Source: an uncultured Prevotellaceae bacterium (GTDB taxonomy: Bacteria > Bacteroidota > Bacteroidia > Bacteroidales > Bacteroidaceae). From it: a stretch of 64,000 bases of DNA. The stretch is taken from contig CACYYG010000009.1 of the NCBI GenBank assembly GCA_902778535.1, positions 124,001-188,000 on the forward strand. The letters are read 5' to 3'. The position numbers were made by a program, and so were the translations under genes. Every line of letters begins with the position of its first letter. The first letter of the stretch is position 1. Shown here one piece after another: positions 25,642 through 34,025 of the stretch. A model generated the notes under the pieces. It ran no database searches. It worked only from the letters and a program-made list of their open reading frames with translations, and was not told the DNA's origin.

Positions 25642-26229
25642 ATGAAGAAGATTCTAATGATGATGACGGCAGTGCTTGCGTTGACTCTGGCCGCCTGTGG
25701 CAACAAGGCCGCAAAGAATCAGTCAGCTGAAACGGAAGGTAATGCTGACAGCGTAAAGAACTCCAAGGTGCTGGTCGCCTATTTCTCTGCATCAGGCGTT
25801 ACGGCTGGTGTAGCCAAGCAGTTGGCAGAGGTGACGGGCGGTGAATTGCACCAGATTCAGCCTGAACAGCCGTACACTGACGCCGACCTCGACTGGCGTG
25901 ACAAGCAGAGCCGCTCCACGCTGGAGATGCAGGACAAGACATCCCGTCCTGCCATCATCAACAAACTCGACAGCATCAGCCAATATGATATTATCTTCGT
26001 CGGCTTCCCCATCTGGTGGGGCACCGCACCGACCATTGTGAACACCTTCATGGAGTCCTACGACTTCAGCGGCAAGACCGTAGTCCTCTTTGCCACCTCC
26101 GGCGGCTCTGGTATTGAGCAGGCCGACAAGGACTTCTCGGAAGCCTATCCGAATGTCAACTGGAAAGAGGGGAAACTGCTAAACAGTCCGTCCAGGCAGG
26201 ACTTGGAGGAATGGGTGAAGGGTCTCTGA
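25642..26229 (+). CDS. flavodoxin-like lipoprotein
   Basis: 195 residues. The lipoprotein signal has lipobox LAAC. A flavodoxin domain follows: VLVAYFSASGVTAGVAK as FMN-phosphate loop, 'DIIFVGFPIWWGTAP' and 'VVLFATSGGSGIEQ'. Cys-anchored flavodoxins occur in Bacteroidetes and may shuttle electrons at the outer face of the membrane. It is a second exported flavodoxin in this window, but without the sorting-type tail of the one at 11760. It follows GH51 by 48 bp. Confidence 0.85.
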   Translation: MKKILMMMTAVLALTLAACGNKAAKNQSAETEGNADSVKNSKVLVAYFSASGVTAGVAKQLAEVTGGELHQIQPEQPYTDADLDWRDKQSRSTLEMQDKTSRPAIINKLDSISQYDIIFVGFPIWWGTAPTIVNTFMESYDFSGKTVVLFATSGGSGIEQADKDFSEAYPNVNWKEGKLLNSPSRQDLEEWVKGL

Positions 26230-26310
26230 TAGTGTCGTAGTCACGTTCAACTTCATGTGACATCTGCGTTATCATTACCTATTTTTCTACCTAACATATT
26301 CATCCTAAAG

Positions 26311-27399
26311 TCAAGTTTCGGGCCACGGTTCAAACTCCAGTTCCAGCTCTACCCATTGCGGTTCTTCTTGTGGGGTCGAGGTTTTCTGATTTGACACTCC
26401 TAACCCTAACAGGCGGATGGGATGCGAGCGAAACTCCACTTGCTGCATCAACTGCTTCGCCAATGGCAGGATTTCGTCCTTGGTGCGGAGGATGTGGTCA
26501 ACGGTGATACTGCGGGTAATCTGCTGGAAGTCCCGAAACTTGACTTTCAACGTCAGTGTGCGGCCCTCGAAGTCGTTCTTCCCGATGCGCCTGACCAGTT
26601 CCATTACCGTATGATACAGGTGGATGGTGACGGCAGCATTCTCGCTGATATCCGACTCAAAGGTTTGTTCACAACTGACGGATTTACGCTCCCATTCACT
26701 GATAACAGGCCGGTTGTCAATTCCTCGTGAGAAGTCATAGAACACCTGCCCCATCTTGCCAAACTCCTGAGTCAGCCGGCTCAACGGCACGTTTCTTAAA
26801 TCCAACCCTGTGAAGACACCCATGTGGTGCATCTTCTCAGCGGTCTTCTGGCCTACTCCCCACATTTTCTCGATCCGCAGCTGTGCGATGAAGTCGAGTG
26901 CCCTGTCTGGATGAATCACCGTCAGCCCGTCGGGTTTGCGCCAGTCGGAGCCAATCTTTGCCAGGAACTTGCAGTAGCTCACGCCTGCTGATGCCGTCAG
27001 GCCCGTCGTTTCACGGATAAGCTGCTTTATCTCACGGGCAATATCCACTCCCAACTCCATACCTTTCTTATTTTCCGTCACATCGAGAAAGGCTTCATCG
27101 AGCGAGAGGGGCTCAATCAGGTCTGTGTAGTCATGGAATATCTTATGCAGCTGCGCCGACACCTCCTTATAGCGTTGGAAGTGTGGCTCCACGATAATCA
27201 GCTGAGGACACAGACGCTTGGCCACTTGTATGGACTGCGCAGAATGAACCCCAAAGCGACGGGCTTCGTAGCTGGCTGTTGACACAACGCCACGCTCAGC
27301 ATCGTGTCCCACTGCTATCGGTTTGCCCTTCAGCTCAGGATTATCCCGCTGCTCTACAGCCGCGAAGAACTGGTCCATGTCCACATGAATGATCTTCAT
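26311..27399 (-). CDS. dinB: DNA polymerase IV (Y-family)
   Basis: 362 residues, full length. The catalytic carboxylates are intact: VDMDQFF (Asp7) and SLDEAFLDVT (Asp101-Glu102). The conserved 'YEARRFGVHSAQSI' finger region, 'SYCKFLAKIGSDWRKPDG', the helix-hairpin-helix 'KMWGVGQKTAEKMHHMGV' and the little finger are all present. It performs translesion synthesis. A -7 box TAACTTTG lies on the minus strand at 27526-27533. The C-terminus lacks an obvious sliding-clamp peptide, although the last residues (WVELELEFEPW) could serve. Confidence 0.95.
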   Translation of the reverse strand: MKIIHVDMDQFFAAVEQRDNPELKGKPIAVGHDAERGVVSTASYEARRFGVHSAQSIQVAKRLCPQLIIVEPHFQRYKEVSAQLHKIFHDYTDLIEPLSLDEAFLDVTENKKGMELGVDIAREIKQLIRETTGLTASAGVSYCKFLAKIGSDWRKPDGLTVIHPDRALDFIAQLRIEKMWGVGQKTAEKMHHMGVFTGLDLRNVPLSRLTQEFGKMGQVFYDFSRGIDNRPVISEWERKSVSCEQTFESDISENAAVTIHLYHTVMELVRRIGKNDFEGRTLTLKVKFRDFQQITRSITVDHILRTKDEILPLAKQLMQQVEFRSHPIRLLGLGVSNQKTSTPQEEPQWVELELEFEPWPET

Positions 27400-27525
27400 T
27401 CTCTGAAGTTGTTGTCAGCTTGTCGCTCTTGAAACAGGCGCAGGTTAGCAGCACCACCGCACCACCACACCCCCGAATCGTCCCAAGTTACTTTTTTGCA
27501 TATCACTAAATCACAAAATACGGTA

Positions 27526-27533
27526 CAAAGTTA
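27526..27533 (-). promoter_or_regulatory. -7 box of dinB
   Basis: TAACTTTG on the minus strand, about 127 bp before the start. No SOS box was recognised. Confidence 0.5.
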
Positions 27534-27592
27534 GTGATAATTCCTCAGATTCTGCCGAAAAAGACTAATTTTGCACATTATTTAAGAAATCA

Positions 27593-27638
27593 CTTAAACG
27601 AGGTTAAGAAATTGTCAGCATAGTTTATCTAAGTTTAA
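27593..27638 (+). promoter_or_regulatory. paired upstream dyads of hsp20 copy 1
   Basis: CTTAAACGAGGTTAAG (27593-27608) and GTTTATCTAAGTTTAA (27623-27638) have centres 30 bp apart. They match in form and spacing the pair of GTTTAACTGAGTTTAA dyads before hsp20 copy 2. They lie about 55-100 bp upstream of the -24 element, where enhancer-binding activators of sigma-54 promoters bind. Confidence 0.6.
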
Positions 27639-27692
27639 AAACGATGCCAAATTGTCTTCTGACAGGGACATTTTGGCACAGTTTGCCTGTAC

Positions 27693-27708
27693 AGGCACGC
27701 TACTTGCA
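27693..27708 (+). promoter_or_regulatory. sigma-54 type -24/-12 promoter of hsp20 copy 1
   Basis: AGGCACGCTACTTGCA: GG at 27694-27695 and GC at 27706-27707 are separated by exactly 10 bp, and GGCACG-N4-TTGC is the core of the RpoN consensus. No TAnnTTTG box was seen nearer the gene. The same arrangement precedes copy 2. Confidence 0.75.
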
Positions 27709-27791
27709 TCATCATAGGTGAAAGCCGATGCGAGAGCAGAAGCGATCAAGAACATACGTTAAACTAAAAAGTATAATTGGAGGTAAAAGTT

Positions 27792-28217
27792 ATGTTGAAC
27801 GGATTGATGAAAAGCAATGGTTGGTTCCCAACAATGTTTGACGATTTCTTTAACACTGATTTTATGCCTCGTGCCAACAGTACAGCACCCGCAGTCAATG
27901 TCAAGGAGAGTGAGAAAGCCTATACGATGGAACTTGCAGCTCCAGGCATTAAGAAAGACTATTGCCGTGTAGGCATCAACGACGAGGGCAACCTCACCAT
28001 CGCCATTGAGAACAAGCAGGAACACAAGCATGAGGACAAGCATCATCACTATCTGCGCCGCGAGTTCAGCTATTCGAACTATGAGCAGAACTACCTGCTG
28101 CCTGACGACGTGGCCAGGGACCAGATTTCTGCCAAGGTCGAGGATGGCATCCTGACCATTACGATGCCAAAGACCGAGCCGAAGCAGAAGGTCACTAAGG
28201 CTATCGAGGTGTCATAA
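27792..28217 (+). CDS. Hsp20 small heat shock protein, copy 1
   Basis: 141 residues from the ATG at 27792, with GGAGG at 27779-27783 as ribosome site. The alpha-crystallin domain covers about 30-130: 'APAVNVKESEKAYTMELAAPGIKKDYC', the loop rich in His (KHEDKHHHY), and the conserved A-x-x-x-n-G-v-L motif as AKVEDGILTITMPK. Such chaperones form oligomers that hold unfolded proteins. It is nearly identical to copy 2 at 42020, including parts of leader and terminator. A strong terminator follows. Probably sigma-54 controlled (see promoter). Confidence 0.95.
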   Translation: MLNGLMKSNGWFPTMFDDFFNTDFMPRANSTAPAVNVKESEKAYTMELAAPGIKKDYCRVGINDEGNLTIAIENKQEHKHEDKHHHYLRREFSYSNYEQNYLLPDDVARDQISAKVEDGILTITMPKTEPKQKVTKAIEVS

Positions 28218-28245
28218 AATGTGAGTTATGATTCAATACATTGAG

Positions 28246-28279
28246 GGAGCAGCATCCATAGTGGGTGCTGCTCCTTTTT
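28246..28279 (+). terminator. intrinsic terminator of hsp20 copy 1
   Basis: GGAGCAGCA (28246-28254) and TGCTGCTCC (28266-28274) form a perfect 9-bp stem followed by TTTTT. Confidence 0.9.
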
Positions 28280-28350
28280 CTATTATTAAAGCCGGCTACA
28301 GCTGCAGCAGGCGTCTCACATGTAGTTGTTTCAAAGCATCGGCAACACCT

Positions 28351-28474
28351 GAAACAAAGTGTTCCAAAGCATCGGCAGCACTTGGAACAAAGTGTTCCAA
28401 AAATTTTCTACCAATGAAACACTTTGTTTCAGCCGTAGAAACAAAGTGTTTTTACGGTCGAAACAAAGTGTTTC
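28351..28474. repeat. array of five near-palindromes GRAACAAAGTGTTYC
   Basis: Copies lie at 28351-28365, 28384-28398 (within a 19-bp palindrome 28382-28400), 28415-28431 (opposite orientation), 28438-28452 and 28460-28474. Spacing is irregular (about 14-35 bp), so this is not a CRISPR array. The gap 28280-28562 otherwise shows only a partial repeat of 'AAAGCATCGGCA' (twice). Confidence 0.8.
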
Positions 28475-28562
28475 AAGCACAGATACAGTTATAGGGCTTG
28501 TTGTGCCAACTTCTTGCTAAATCTTTTCGCATCGCAAATGCTTATATTCGCTGCGGCGTTCT

Positions 28563-30380
28563 TTACATAATACTCAGTAAATCATTAAACAATCTTTCGC
28601 GCAGTTCTTTAAGATAAGGACTAAGAGCAGATAGTTTTTCAACGATGCGAAGTGAGCCATCATTATTGCATGAAACAGCTACGTCCCATGCAAGTGCCGG
28701 ATTCTCAAACAACATGTTCACGACTTCGTTGCTGCAGAACAGAGTCCGCATCACCTGATACTTGTCTTTCGACAAATATCCATTCCTTGATTCTTGCTCG
28801 CTACAAAGTAGATAGCTGTTTTTGAAATTGATGCCTTGACCTGTCCAGTTCTTTGGCCATTCAACTTGGCGATCATGAAAACATTCTCTTAATGCAATTT
28901 GGACAAAACGATAACGCATGGCATAATTAAAGTATTCGTCTCCATGAATTGAAAGACGGTTGAAGTCCAAATCCTTGTTGAACTGTGTAGCAACATAGAA
29001 CAATGGTGCTATGCCCCCAGTAATGTCAATCATTCGCTTACGCTCTTGTGGCGTACTTCCTATATTCTTTTCTATCCATGTCTCAATCCGCCTATACATA
29101 TCACTAATTGTACAGTGACTGTTACTGATACATACCAACAATGCATTAATTAAATGCTCATCAGTGTATTTGTGGAACAGGTATCTAGACTTTACCCTCT
29201 GAATAATAAACAGAAGCCTATTTTCGTTTTCTAAAAGATTGCGTGAGTTAACAATAGGACAGTCTCTCCAATCCGGGAAATCCAGCAAGTCACATTCATC
29301 TAGGAAATCAGCCTTACAGGGATTCTTACTCAGCATAGACTGAACTTCTGGCGCGATGTCCTCCATGAAATAGAACCTCGGGCTTTCAACATATTTCTCA
29401 TCTACCTTAAACACCACCTCTTTGCAGACAGCGCTGATATCCCCTTTCGCTATTGTTCCAACCCAGCAGATATTATTATTGTACTTATTTATTACATACA
29501 CATTTGTGAAATCTTCTTCAGACTCAGGGGATAACTCCATCTTGAAATCCCAGTTCAAGATACTGCTTCTGCCATCATGCAGTACCGCATCAATAGGAAG
29601 ATACACATCAGATGCAAAATTCAGGCGGAATAATATTTCAACTAATTTGGTGAAAAGACGGTCGAATGTAGGATGACTGTTCCAAAGAGCAGAGAACACA
29701 TCTGCCAGTTCCTCCTGGGTTGATATACGATCAGCCACCAAGGCTATACGCTTAAGGAACGATGATTGGTTTATACTGGCAGCAGAAGGTACGTATGTCT
29801 TCAAATATAAAATGATTGTACACAAGTCCTCAGCAGTGACTATTGGGTGCTCATTGAGAGGCTGGTCTTTAAGATGCCTGCAGATGTCAGAAGCTTTGTC
29901 ATCAAGATTCTGACCGTCTGATGGCCAATCGGCAAGCCCGTTATAGTAAGCCTCACACAGAATCATTACAATATCCGCCACAGAGAGCAGTTTTGCCACG
30001 ATAGGATAATCTATGGAATACAACTGCGGGGCGTTTCTATAGGTTGTAAACCGCGTAACTACAGCTGTATGAATACTATTACTGCTTATTGGATTTATAT
30101 CATTTAGATAATTATACTCTTTTCCATTCGCTGTAATAGTAAAAGGATGAGGTTCTTTCATGTCAAACAGACTTGACAGGAGATGCGTTTTACCAGAATA
30201 ACACTCTCCCACAATGGCAATACCACAGTTAACCTCCAGGGCGTTTAGCATGTCGCGCATGGCACGCTTACGCATTACAACCTGCATGAACTGTTGTTCG
30301 TAGTTCTCAGACGCATGCTGCTTTATCCAAACAAGCGTCTTGTTAAGTGATTCAATTTGCTGTATGATCTTCTGCTGCAT
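28563..30380 (-). CDS. SrfC-like P-loop ATPase/GTPase
   Basis: 605 residues. Walker A is GECYSGKT (58-65), within 'CGIAIVGECYSGKTHLLSSL'. A later region (about 375-420, CDLLDFPDWRD, then ENENRLLFIIQRVKSRYLFHKYTDE) resembles the 'DFPGARSR...' segment of virulence factor SrfC (PF10139) proteins. The usual srfA/srfB partners are absent. The first 45 residues form a helical region that may be a docking part. It is AT-rich compared with the genes before 27 kb. The family call is by motif only; a NACHT/KAP-type or dynamin-like ATPase is the alternative. Confidence 0.6.
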   Translation of the reverse strand: MQQKIIQQIESLNKTLVWIKQHASENYEQQFMQVVMRKRAMRDMLNALEVNCGIAIVGECYSGKTHLLSSLFDMKEPHPFTITANGKEYNYLNDINPISSNSIHTAVVTRFTTYRNAPQLYSIDYPIVAKLLSVADIVMILCEAYYNGLADWPSDGQNLDDKASDICRHLKDQPLNEHPIVTAEDLCTIILYLKTYVPSAASINQSSFLKRIALVADRISTQEELADVFSALWNSHPTFDRLFTKLVEILFRLNFASDVYLPIDAVLHDGRSSILNWDFKMELSPESEEDFTNVYVINKYNNNICWVGTIAKGDISAVCKEVVFKVDEKYVESPRFYFMEDIAPEVQSMLSKNPCKADFLDECDLLDFPDWRDCPIVNSRNLLENENRLLFIIQRVKSRYLFHKYTDEHLINALLVCISNSHCTISDMYRRIETWIEKNIGSTPQERKRMIDITGGIAPLFYVATQFNKDLDFNRLSIHGDEYFNYAMRYRFVQIALRECFHDRQVEWPKNWTGQGINFKNSYLLCSEQESRNGYLSKDKYQVMRTLFCSNEVVNMLFENPALAWDVAVSCNNDGSLRIVEKLSALSPYLKELRERLFNDLLSIM

Positions 30381-30489
30381 GGCGACTATGGGTTAAATCA
30401 TCTGCAAAGATAAACTCTTTTTCTGAATTACAGCGCTAAAATTTTTATTTTTTCCGCCAATTATCATTTTGGGCCAAATGATCCAACTA

Positions 30490-30696
30490 TTACCGATAAG
30501 GACAGATGCCATAGTCAAGGGACGAGGATGCACAGAGGTGGAAAACGTTTCCCTCATAATCCGATCCATGAATGATAAGGTCAGTGGCTTGGTAAATCTG
30601 GGATAATCCTTCTTCGCAAAGAGATTTTATCTCACTTACCTTGCCGAAGTTTGAATTTGTTGTTGTAACTTTGTCGCCATTAGGATATTTCTTCAT
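30490..30696 (-). CDS. short hypothetical protein
   Basis: 68 residues (KYPNGDKVTTTNSNFGKV...). TACCTTTA on the minus strand at about 30723-30730 is a weak -7 box before its start. No family recognised; it may be intact or a remnant lying between a SrfC-like gene and a broken TPR gene. Confidence 0.4.
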   Translation of the reverse strand: MKKYPNGDKVTTTNSNFGKVSEIKSLCEEGLSQIYQATDLIIHGSDYEGNVFHLCASSSLDYGICPYR

Positions 30697-30707
30697 GATT
30701 TGACTCT

Positions 30708-31631
30708 TTATGTTTGGCGATATAAAGGTACAAAAAACATCCGAAATATCCCTATGCCTCTTTTCTGGAACAGATCATACAGCCCTTTATACGCCGCCTC
30801 CATTTCGTTTTTATCTTGAGACAGAAAGAGCTCTTGCCTATAGTACCATTCTGCAGAGTCGAGCCGTTGGATTCCCATATAATAGTTCGCTTTCAAAAAT
30901 GCATATAAACCATAGGCTCCCAACTCTTGGTATGTTCTTGAAGAAGATTCATATAGCGATATGTAATGTCCCACCTCGTCTCAATTCTCCTCCTTCACAA
31001 GAATATCTATCAATGCAGGAAGACATTCGGCAGCCGTAGTTTCATCGAAGTAGGCCAGATACTTACTGTAAGCAGACTTAGCAGAATTACGAGCCTTTGC
31101 ATGTTCATTAAGCAAATCAAAGGCTACATATTTCCAGGCATCAACATTAATCCAACTCAGCGTATCTTTTGCCTTTATTGCAACCGCCTCCATCATACTA
31201 AGTTCTTCCAGCATCTCGTTAGGCATAAGCTGTTTATAGAAAAGACTAGTTGTCTGAACATAGACTCGGGTTAATATCCGATAGTCGCAGTCTGTAGCGG
31301 TGGTGTCGGCACAGTCGGCAGCGATGTGATATTCGTCAAGTGCCGCAGGTGCCTCGCCGAGGTCAGCGTATGTGCGTCCGAGGATATAGTGGGCACGCAT
31401 ACGCTCGTTGGTTGTGCCGTGCTGGTCGAAGTATACGGCAAGGCGCTCAGCCAGCGAGTCGTTGGCCATCACGGAGTCGGCAAGGTTCTGCCGCTCCAGT
31501 TCCTCCAAATGGGCGAGCATCTTTTGATGCTCATCGCCTGCACAAGCGCCCAATATCAGCAGGCCCCAAAGCATGGCAAATGTCTGTTCATTCCTTCTTT
31601 CTAACTTAGTAACAGAACATTGGCGCATACT
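30708..31631 (-). pseudogene. broken TPR-containing lipoprotein regulator
   Basis: Two open segments in the same frame are separated by one TGA at 30981-30983. Segment 1 (start at 31631, MRQCSVTKLERR..., lipobox LGAC) has TPR-like helices (RAHYILGRTYADLGEAPAALDEYHIAA); segment 2 continues without frame change (GHYISLYESSSRTYQELG, then YRQELFLSQ). Intact relatives in Prevotella run to about 500-600 residues with a C-terminal membrane segment; here the frame ends at 30708 after 'KRGIGIFRM', so the C-terminal half is lost too. One nonsense mutation plus a 3' deletion. Confidence 0.7.
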
Positions 31632-31791
31632 TTCGGGGCAAAAAGTTGCATAACATTTGCAATGGATTTTGGTCTGCAATGTGCATTTTGGGGTCTAAAA
31701 TGTGCCAAACTGTGCACTGCCGATGTTTTTTTAAAGTCCAGAATAACAAAAGAATGGGATTGTACGTTGCAGATTTATAGCAACTTGGGAG

Positions 31792-31815
31792 CGGAGAGAG
31801 CGAGATTCAAACTCG
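31792..31815 (-). repeat. second partial copy of a tRNA-Ser 3' end
   Basis: CGGAGAGAGCGAGATTCAAACTCG repeats, with one base change, the first 24 bases of the tRNA fragment at 31854. The stretch between them (31816-31853) holds a short inverted match (TTTGAACTCGCTC). Tandem tRNA ends of this sort are left by integration and excision events. Confidence 0.6.
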
Positions 31816-31853
31816 ATGCTTTCGCCTTGTTCGCTTTGAACTCGCTCATCCTG

Positions 31854-31910
31854 CGGAGAGAGCGAGATTCGAACTCGCGAACCGGTTTTGCCGGTCACAC
31901 GCTTTCCAGG
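31854..31910 (-). tRNA. tRNA-Ser(GGA) fragment, 3' half only
   Basis: The minus strand from about 31910 reads CTGGAAA (anticodon loop with GGA), the anticodon 3' stem GCGTG, a long variable arm ACCGG-caaa-ACCGGT, the T arm GCGAG-TTCGAAT-CTCGC, acceptor strand TCTCTCC and discriminator G. The 5' half (D arm, 5' anticodon strand) is missing: bases upstream of the loop do not pair with GCGTG. A GGAGAGG run at 31944-31950 is probably coincidence. The remnant is the form left when an element integrates at a tRNA 3' end. Confidence 0.65.
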
Positions 31911-32045
31911 GAAATGCCACTTTTCCGCCTTTGGCTTTCTAACCCTCTCCTAATCAATATATTATAAGTTGTCGCAAGACTTGAATTTTTAAGGATTTGC
32001 AGGATATTTGCAGGATTACATTTTTTTTTCAATTTTCACCCTGAA

Positions 32046-32258
32046 TTACGCTTCTGGAAGGAAGGTTTCCTGCATGAGTTCAGACATTGCAAGTTCCTGT
32101 GCTTGCTCAACGGTGAAGCCGTTGCGTCTCATCTGTTCATAGCACTCCGAAGCCTGTTTTGCGCGGGCTTCGACGGAGTTGTCCATGTACCTCTTTGCGA
32201 GGTCGTTGTCAAGGAGGAATTTCTCCAGGTACAACTTGTAATAATTCATCTCTTTCAT
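32046..32258 (-). CDS. DUF1896 family protein
   Basis: 70 residues from the ATG at 32258 (MKEMNYYKLYLEKFL). It has the family pattern: 'YYxLYLEKFL', 'VEARAKQASECYEQMRRNGF' and 'AQELAMSELM'. DUF1896 proteins are small helical proteins found mostly on Bacteroidetes conjugative elements; function unknown. It lies 89 bp downstream of an ATPase gene on the same strand. Confidence 0.8.
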   Translation of the reverse strand: MKEMNYYKLYLEKFLLDNDLAKRYMDNSVEARAKQASECYEQMRRNGFTVEQAQELAMSELMQETFLPEA

Positions 32259-32347
32259 GTTGAGAATTGTTTGGATGGTTAATACTTTAATATATTCTTT
32301 GCTAGAATAATTCCAGCGATAAATAATCATGGCTCTTTATCTGTGCT

Positions 32348-33796
32348 TCATCTGCCGAACAAGTCATCCATGGTCACCTCACTACTTACGATACTATGCC
32401 CTATGGCGTTTGCTACTCCGAAAGTTGTGACGAATGTATAGGTCAACGTTTTTGCAGTCTTAGCTTTCTCTTGGAACAGACTCATCCTGTACCGGAGTGC
32501 ACTCTCATAGCTGTCTGTTATCTTGTAAGGCTTGACGGAGAATTTCATTTCGCATAAGTTGATAATTCTGTCGGCACGATCTATCAGCAGGTCAATCTGT
32601 GCACCTTTTTCACCACTTGCTTTCTCTTCCTTAGAAGGGACATATCTCCATGACGAAGCTGAGGTGGCCATTCCTGATATTCCTAACTTTTTCTTAATCT
32701 GAGTCAGGTGCATCAGGCTCAGCAACTCAAACGACAACCCTTCCCAGGCTTCTACAGCCGGCGACTGGAAATTATGGCTCCACCATTCTTCGTCTTGAGC
32801 ATTGAAGCCGTCGATGAATCGATAATAGAATAAGGTGTAAAAATCCACGAGACGATAGATGGCACCTTTTGTCTTGTTCCCAAACTGCGAGTAGCGCAAT
32901 ATGAAGTCACTTCGTTCAAGGTTTCGAATCACAGTTGCGAGCACGGATTTATCGATACCTGTGGCTTTCTCGATTTCTTCACGTGTCATGCCTTCACGCC
33001 GCCCGTTGAGCAGCCTCACCACATTGGTGTATTTCTCGGTGTTGCTGAACAGCGCACTGAACAACTCTTCAAATTCCGTCCTCAATTCGCCGTTTTTCCT
33101 GAAGAATAGCCGGTCAATATTCTGCACCAGGCTTTCCTTTACATTTAGCAGGCTATAATAGAAAGGTATGCCTCCGATGACCATATACGTCTGCAGCAGC
33201 TGGTACCTGTCCCATGCTGCGCCCCGGCTGTGCATATATTGCTCTGCTTCGTTCAGCGTGAAGGGACGGACGTAAATGTTGTTGGTGATCCTGCCATGAA
33301 GACCACCCTGATTCTCCACGAGTTTGTCCATCATCCATGAGGTGGAAGAGCCGCTTGCCACAAATACTATGTCGCGCCGACGTGCTGCCCAGCCGTTCCA
33401 GAAGGTTTCCAAGGCATCCACGAATTCCGACAGAGGTGTGTCAATCCAGGGCATCTCGTCAAAAAAGATGACCTTCCGTTTGTTTTCCGGCAGGCTCTCC
33501 ATCAGTTCCTCAAGGGCATCAAAAGCATCATCCCAGCTCGCATATTTAGGCAACTGCTGTAGGTGAGCATATTTCTTCATGGCCTTGGCAAAATTTTTCA
33601 GTTGTTTTTGCTTAGTGAGCCGATGCCCTCCTACAAACGAGAAATCATACTCATAGTTAAAGAAGTTATCTACCAGATAAGTCTTTCCTACTCTGCGGCG
33701 TCCATATACGATGATGAACTCTGAGCGGTCAGACTCCATAGAGCGTTGAAGTTCTGACATCTCGCGTTCCCTGCCTATGATAATGTTTTTTTCCAT
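32348..33796 (-). CDS. ATPase_2/DUF234-type ATP-binding protein
   Basis: 482 residues from the ATG at 33796. An AAA-type ATPase: Walker A YGRRRVGKTYLV near residue 30, Walker B 'RKVIFFDEMPW', sensor 'IVFVASGSSTSWM'. A winged-helix region follows (about 270-320), and a C-terminal part has a PD-(D/E)xK-like core: QIDLLIDRA...INLCEMKFS. Families of this form (archaeal ATPase_2 with DUF234) are abundant in Bacteroidetes but their role is not settled; toxin-like and defence-like functions have been suggested for relatives. The -7 box TAACTTTG lies on the minus strand at 33815-33822. Confidence 0.82.
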   Translation of the reverse strand: MEKNIIIGREREMSELQRSMESDRSEFIIVYGRRRVGKTYLVDNFFNYEYDFSFVGGHRLTKQKQLKNFAKAMKKYAHLQQLPKYASWDDAFDALEELMESLPENKRKVIFFDEMPWIDTPLSEFVDALETFWNGWAARRRDIVFVASGSSTSWMMDKLVENQGGLHGRITNNIYVRPFTLNEAEQYMHSRGAAWDRYQLLQTYMVIGGIPFYYSLLNVKESLVQNIDRLFFRKNGELRTEFEELFSALFSNTEKYTNVVRLLNGRREGMTREEIEKATGIDKSVLATVIRNLERSDFILRYSQFGNKTKGAIYRLVDFYTLFYYRFIDGFNAQDEEWWSHNFQSPAVEAWEGLSFELLSLMHLTQIKKKLGISGMATSASSWRYVPSKEEKASGEKGAQIDLLIDRADRIINLCEMKFSVKPYKITDSYESALRYRMSLFQEKAKTAKTLTYTFVTTFGVANAIGHSIVSSEVTMDDLFGR

Positions 33797-33814
33797 CGGA
33801 ATGTACTTGTGGTG

Positions 33815-33822
33815 CAAAGTTA
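33815..33822 (-). promoter_or_regulatory. -7 box of the ATPase gene
   Basis: TAACTTTG on the minus strand, 19 bp before the start at 33796. Confidence 0.55.
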
Positions 33823-34025
33823 GCAATAATTAGTCTAATGTGCAAGAAAATTTTAAGAATTTATCAAAAATATATAGTTTTATATGAGATTTTTGAAGAA
33901 AAGTCACATATTTCCTTGCCGTCTTAGCATGATTTAGAGGGATTAAGTTTGTGTGGCAAGTTCCGTGAAAGGAAATTCTGACCTCAGCCGTATGCTAGTC
34001 ACAATTACTCTTAACTATACCTGTT

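Noticed and set aside
28351-28474. CRISPR array
   Set aside because: Repeats are 15-bp dyads in both orientations, spacers are of irregular length, and no cas genes are near; the VapD-like protein is not Cas2 in context.
31854-31950. A complete 97-base tRNA-Ser
   Set aside because: The 5' GGAGAGG could pair with the acceptor, but the D arm is absent and the 5' anticodon strand does not pair with GCGTG.
32046-32330. Longer start for the DUF1896 gene at 32330
   Set aside because: The extra 24 residues do not fit the family; the ATG at 32258 gives the usual length.
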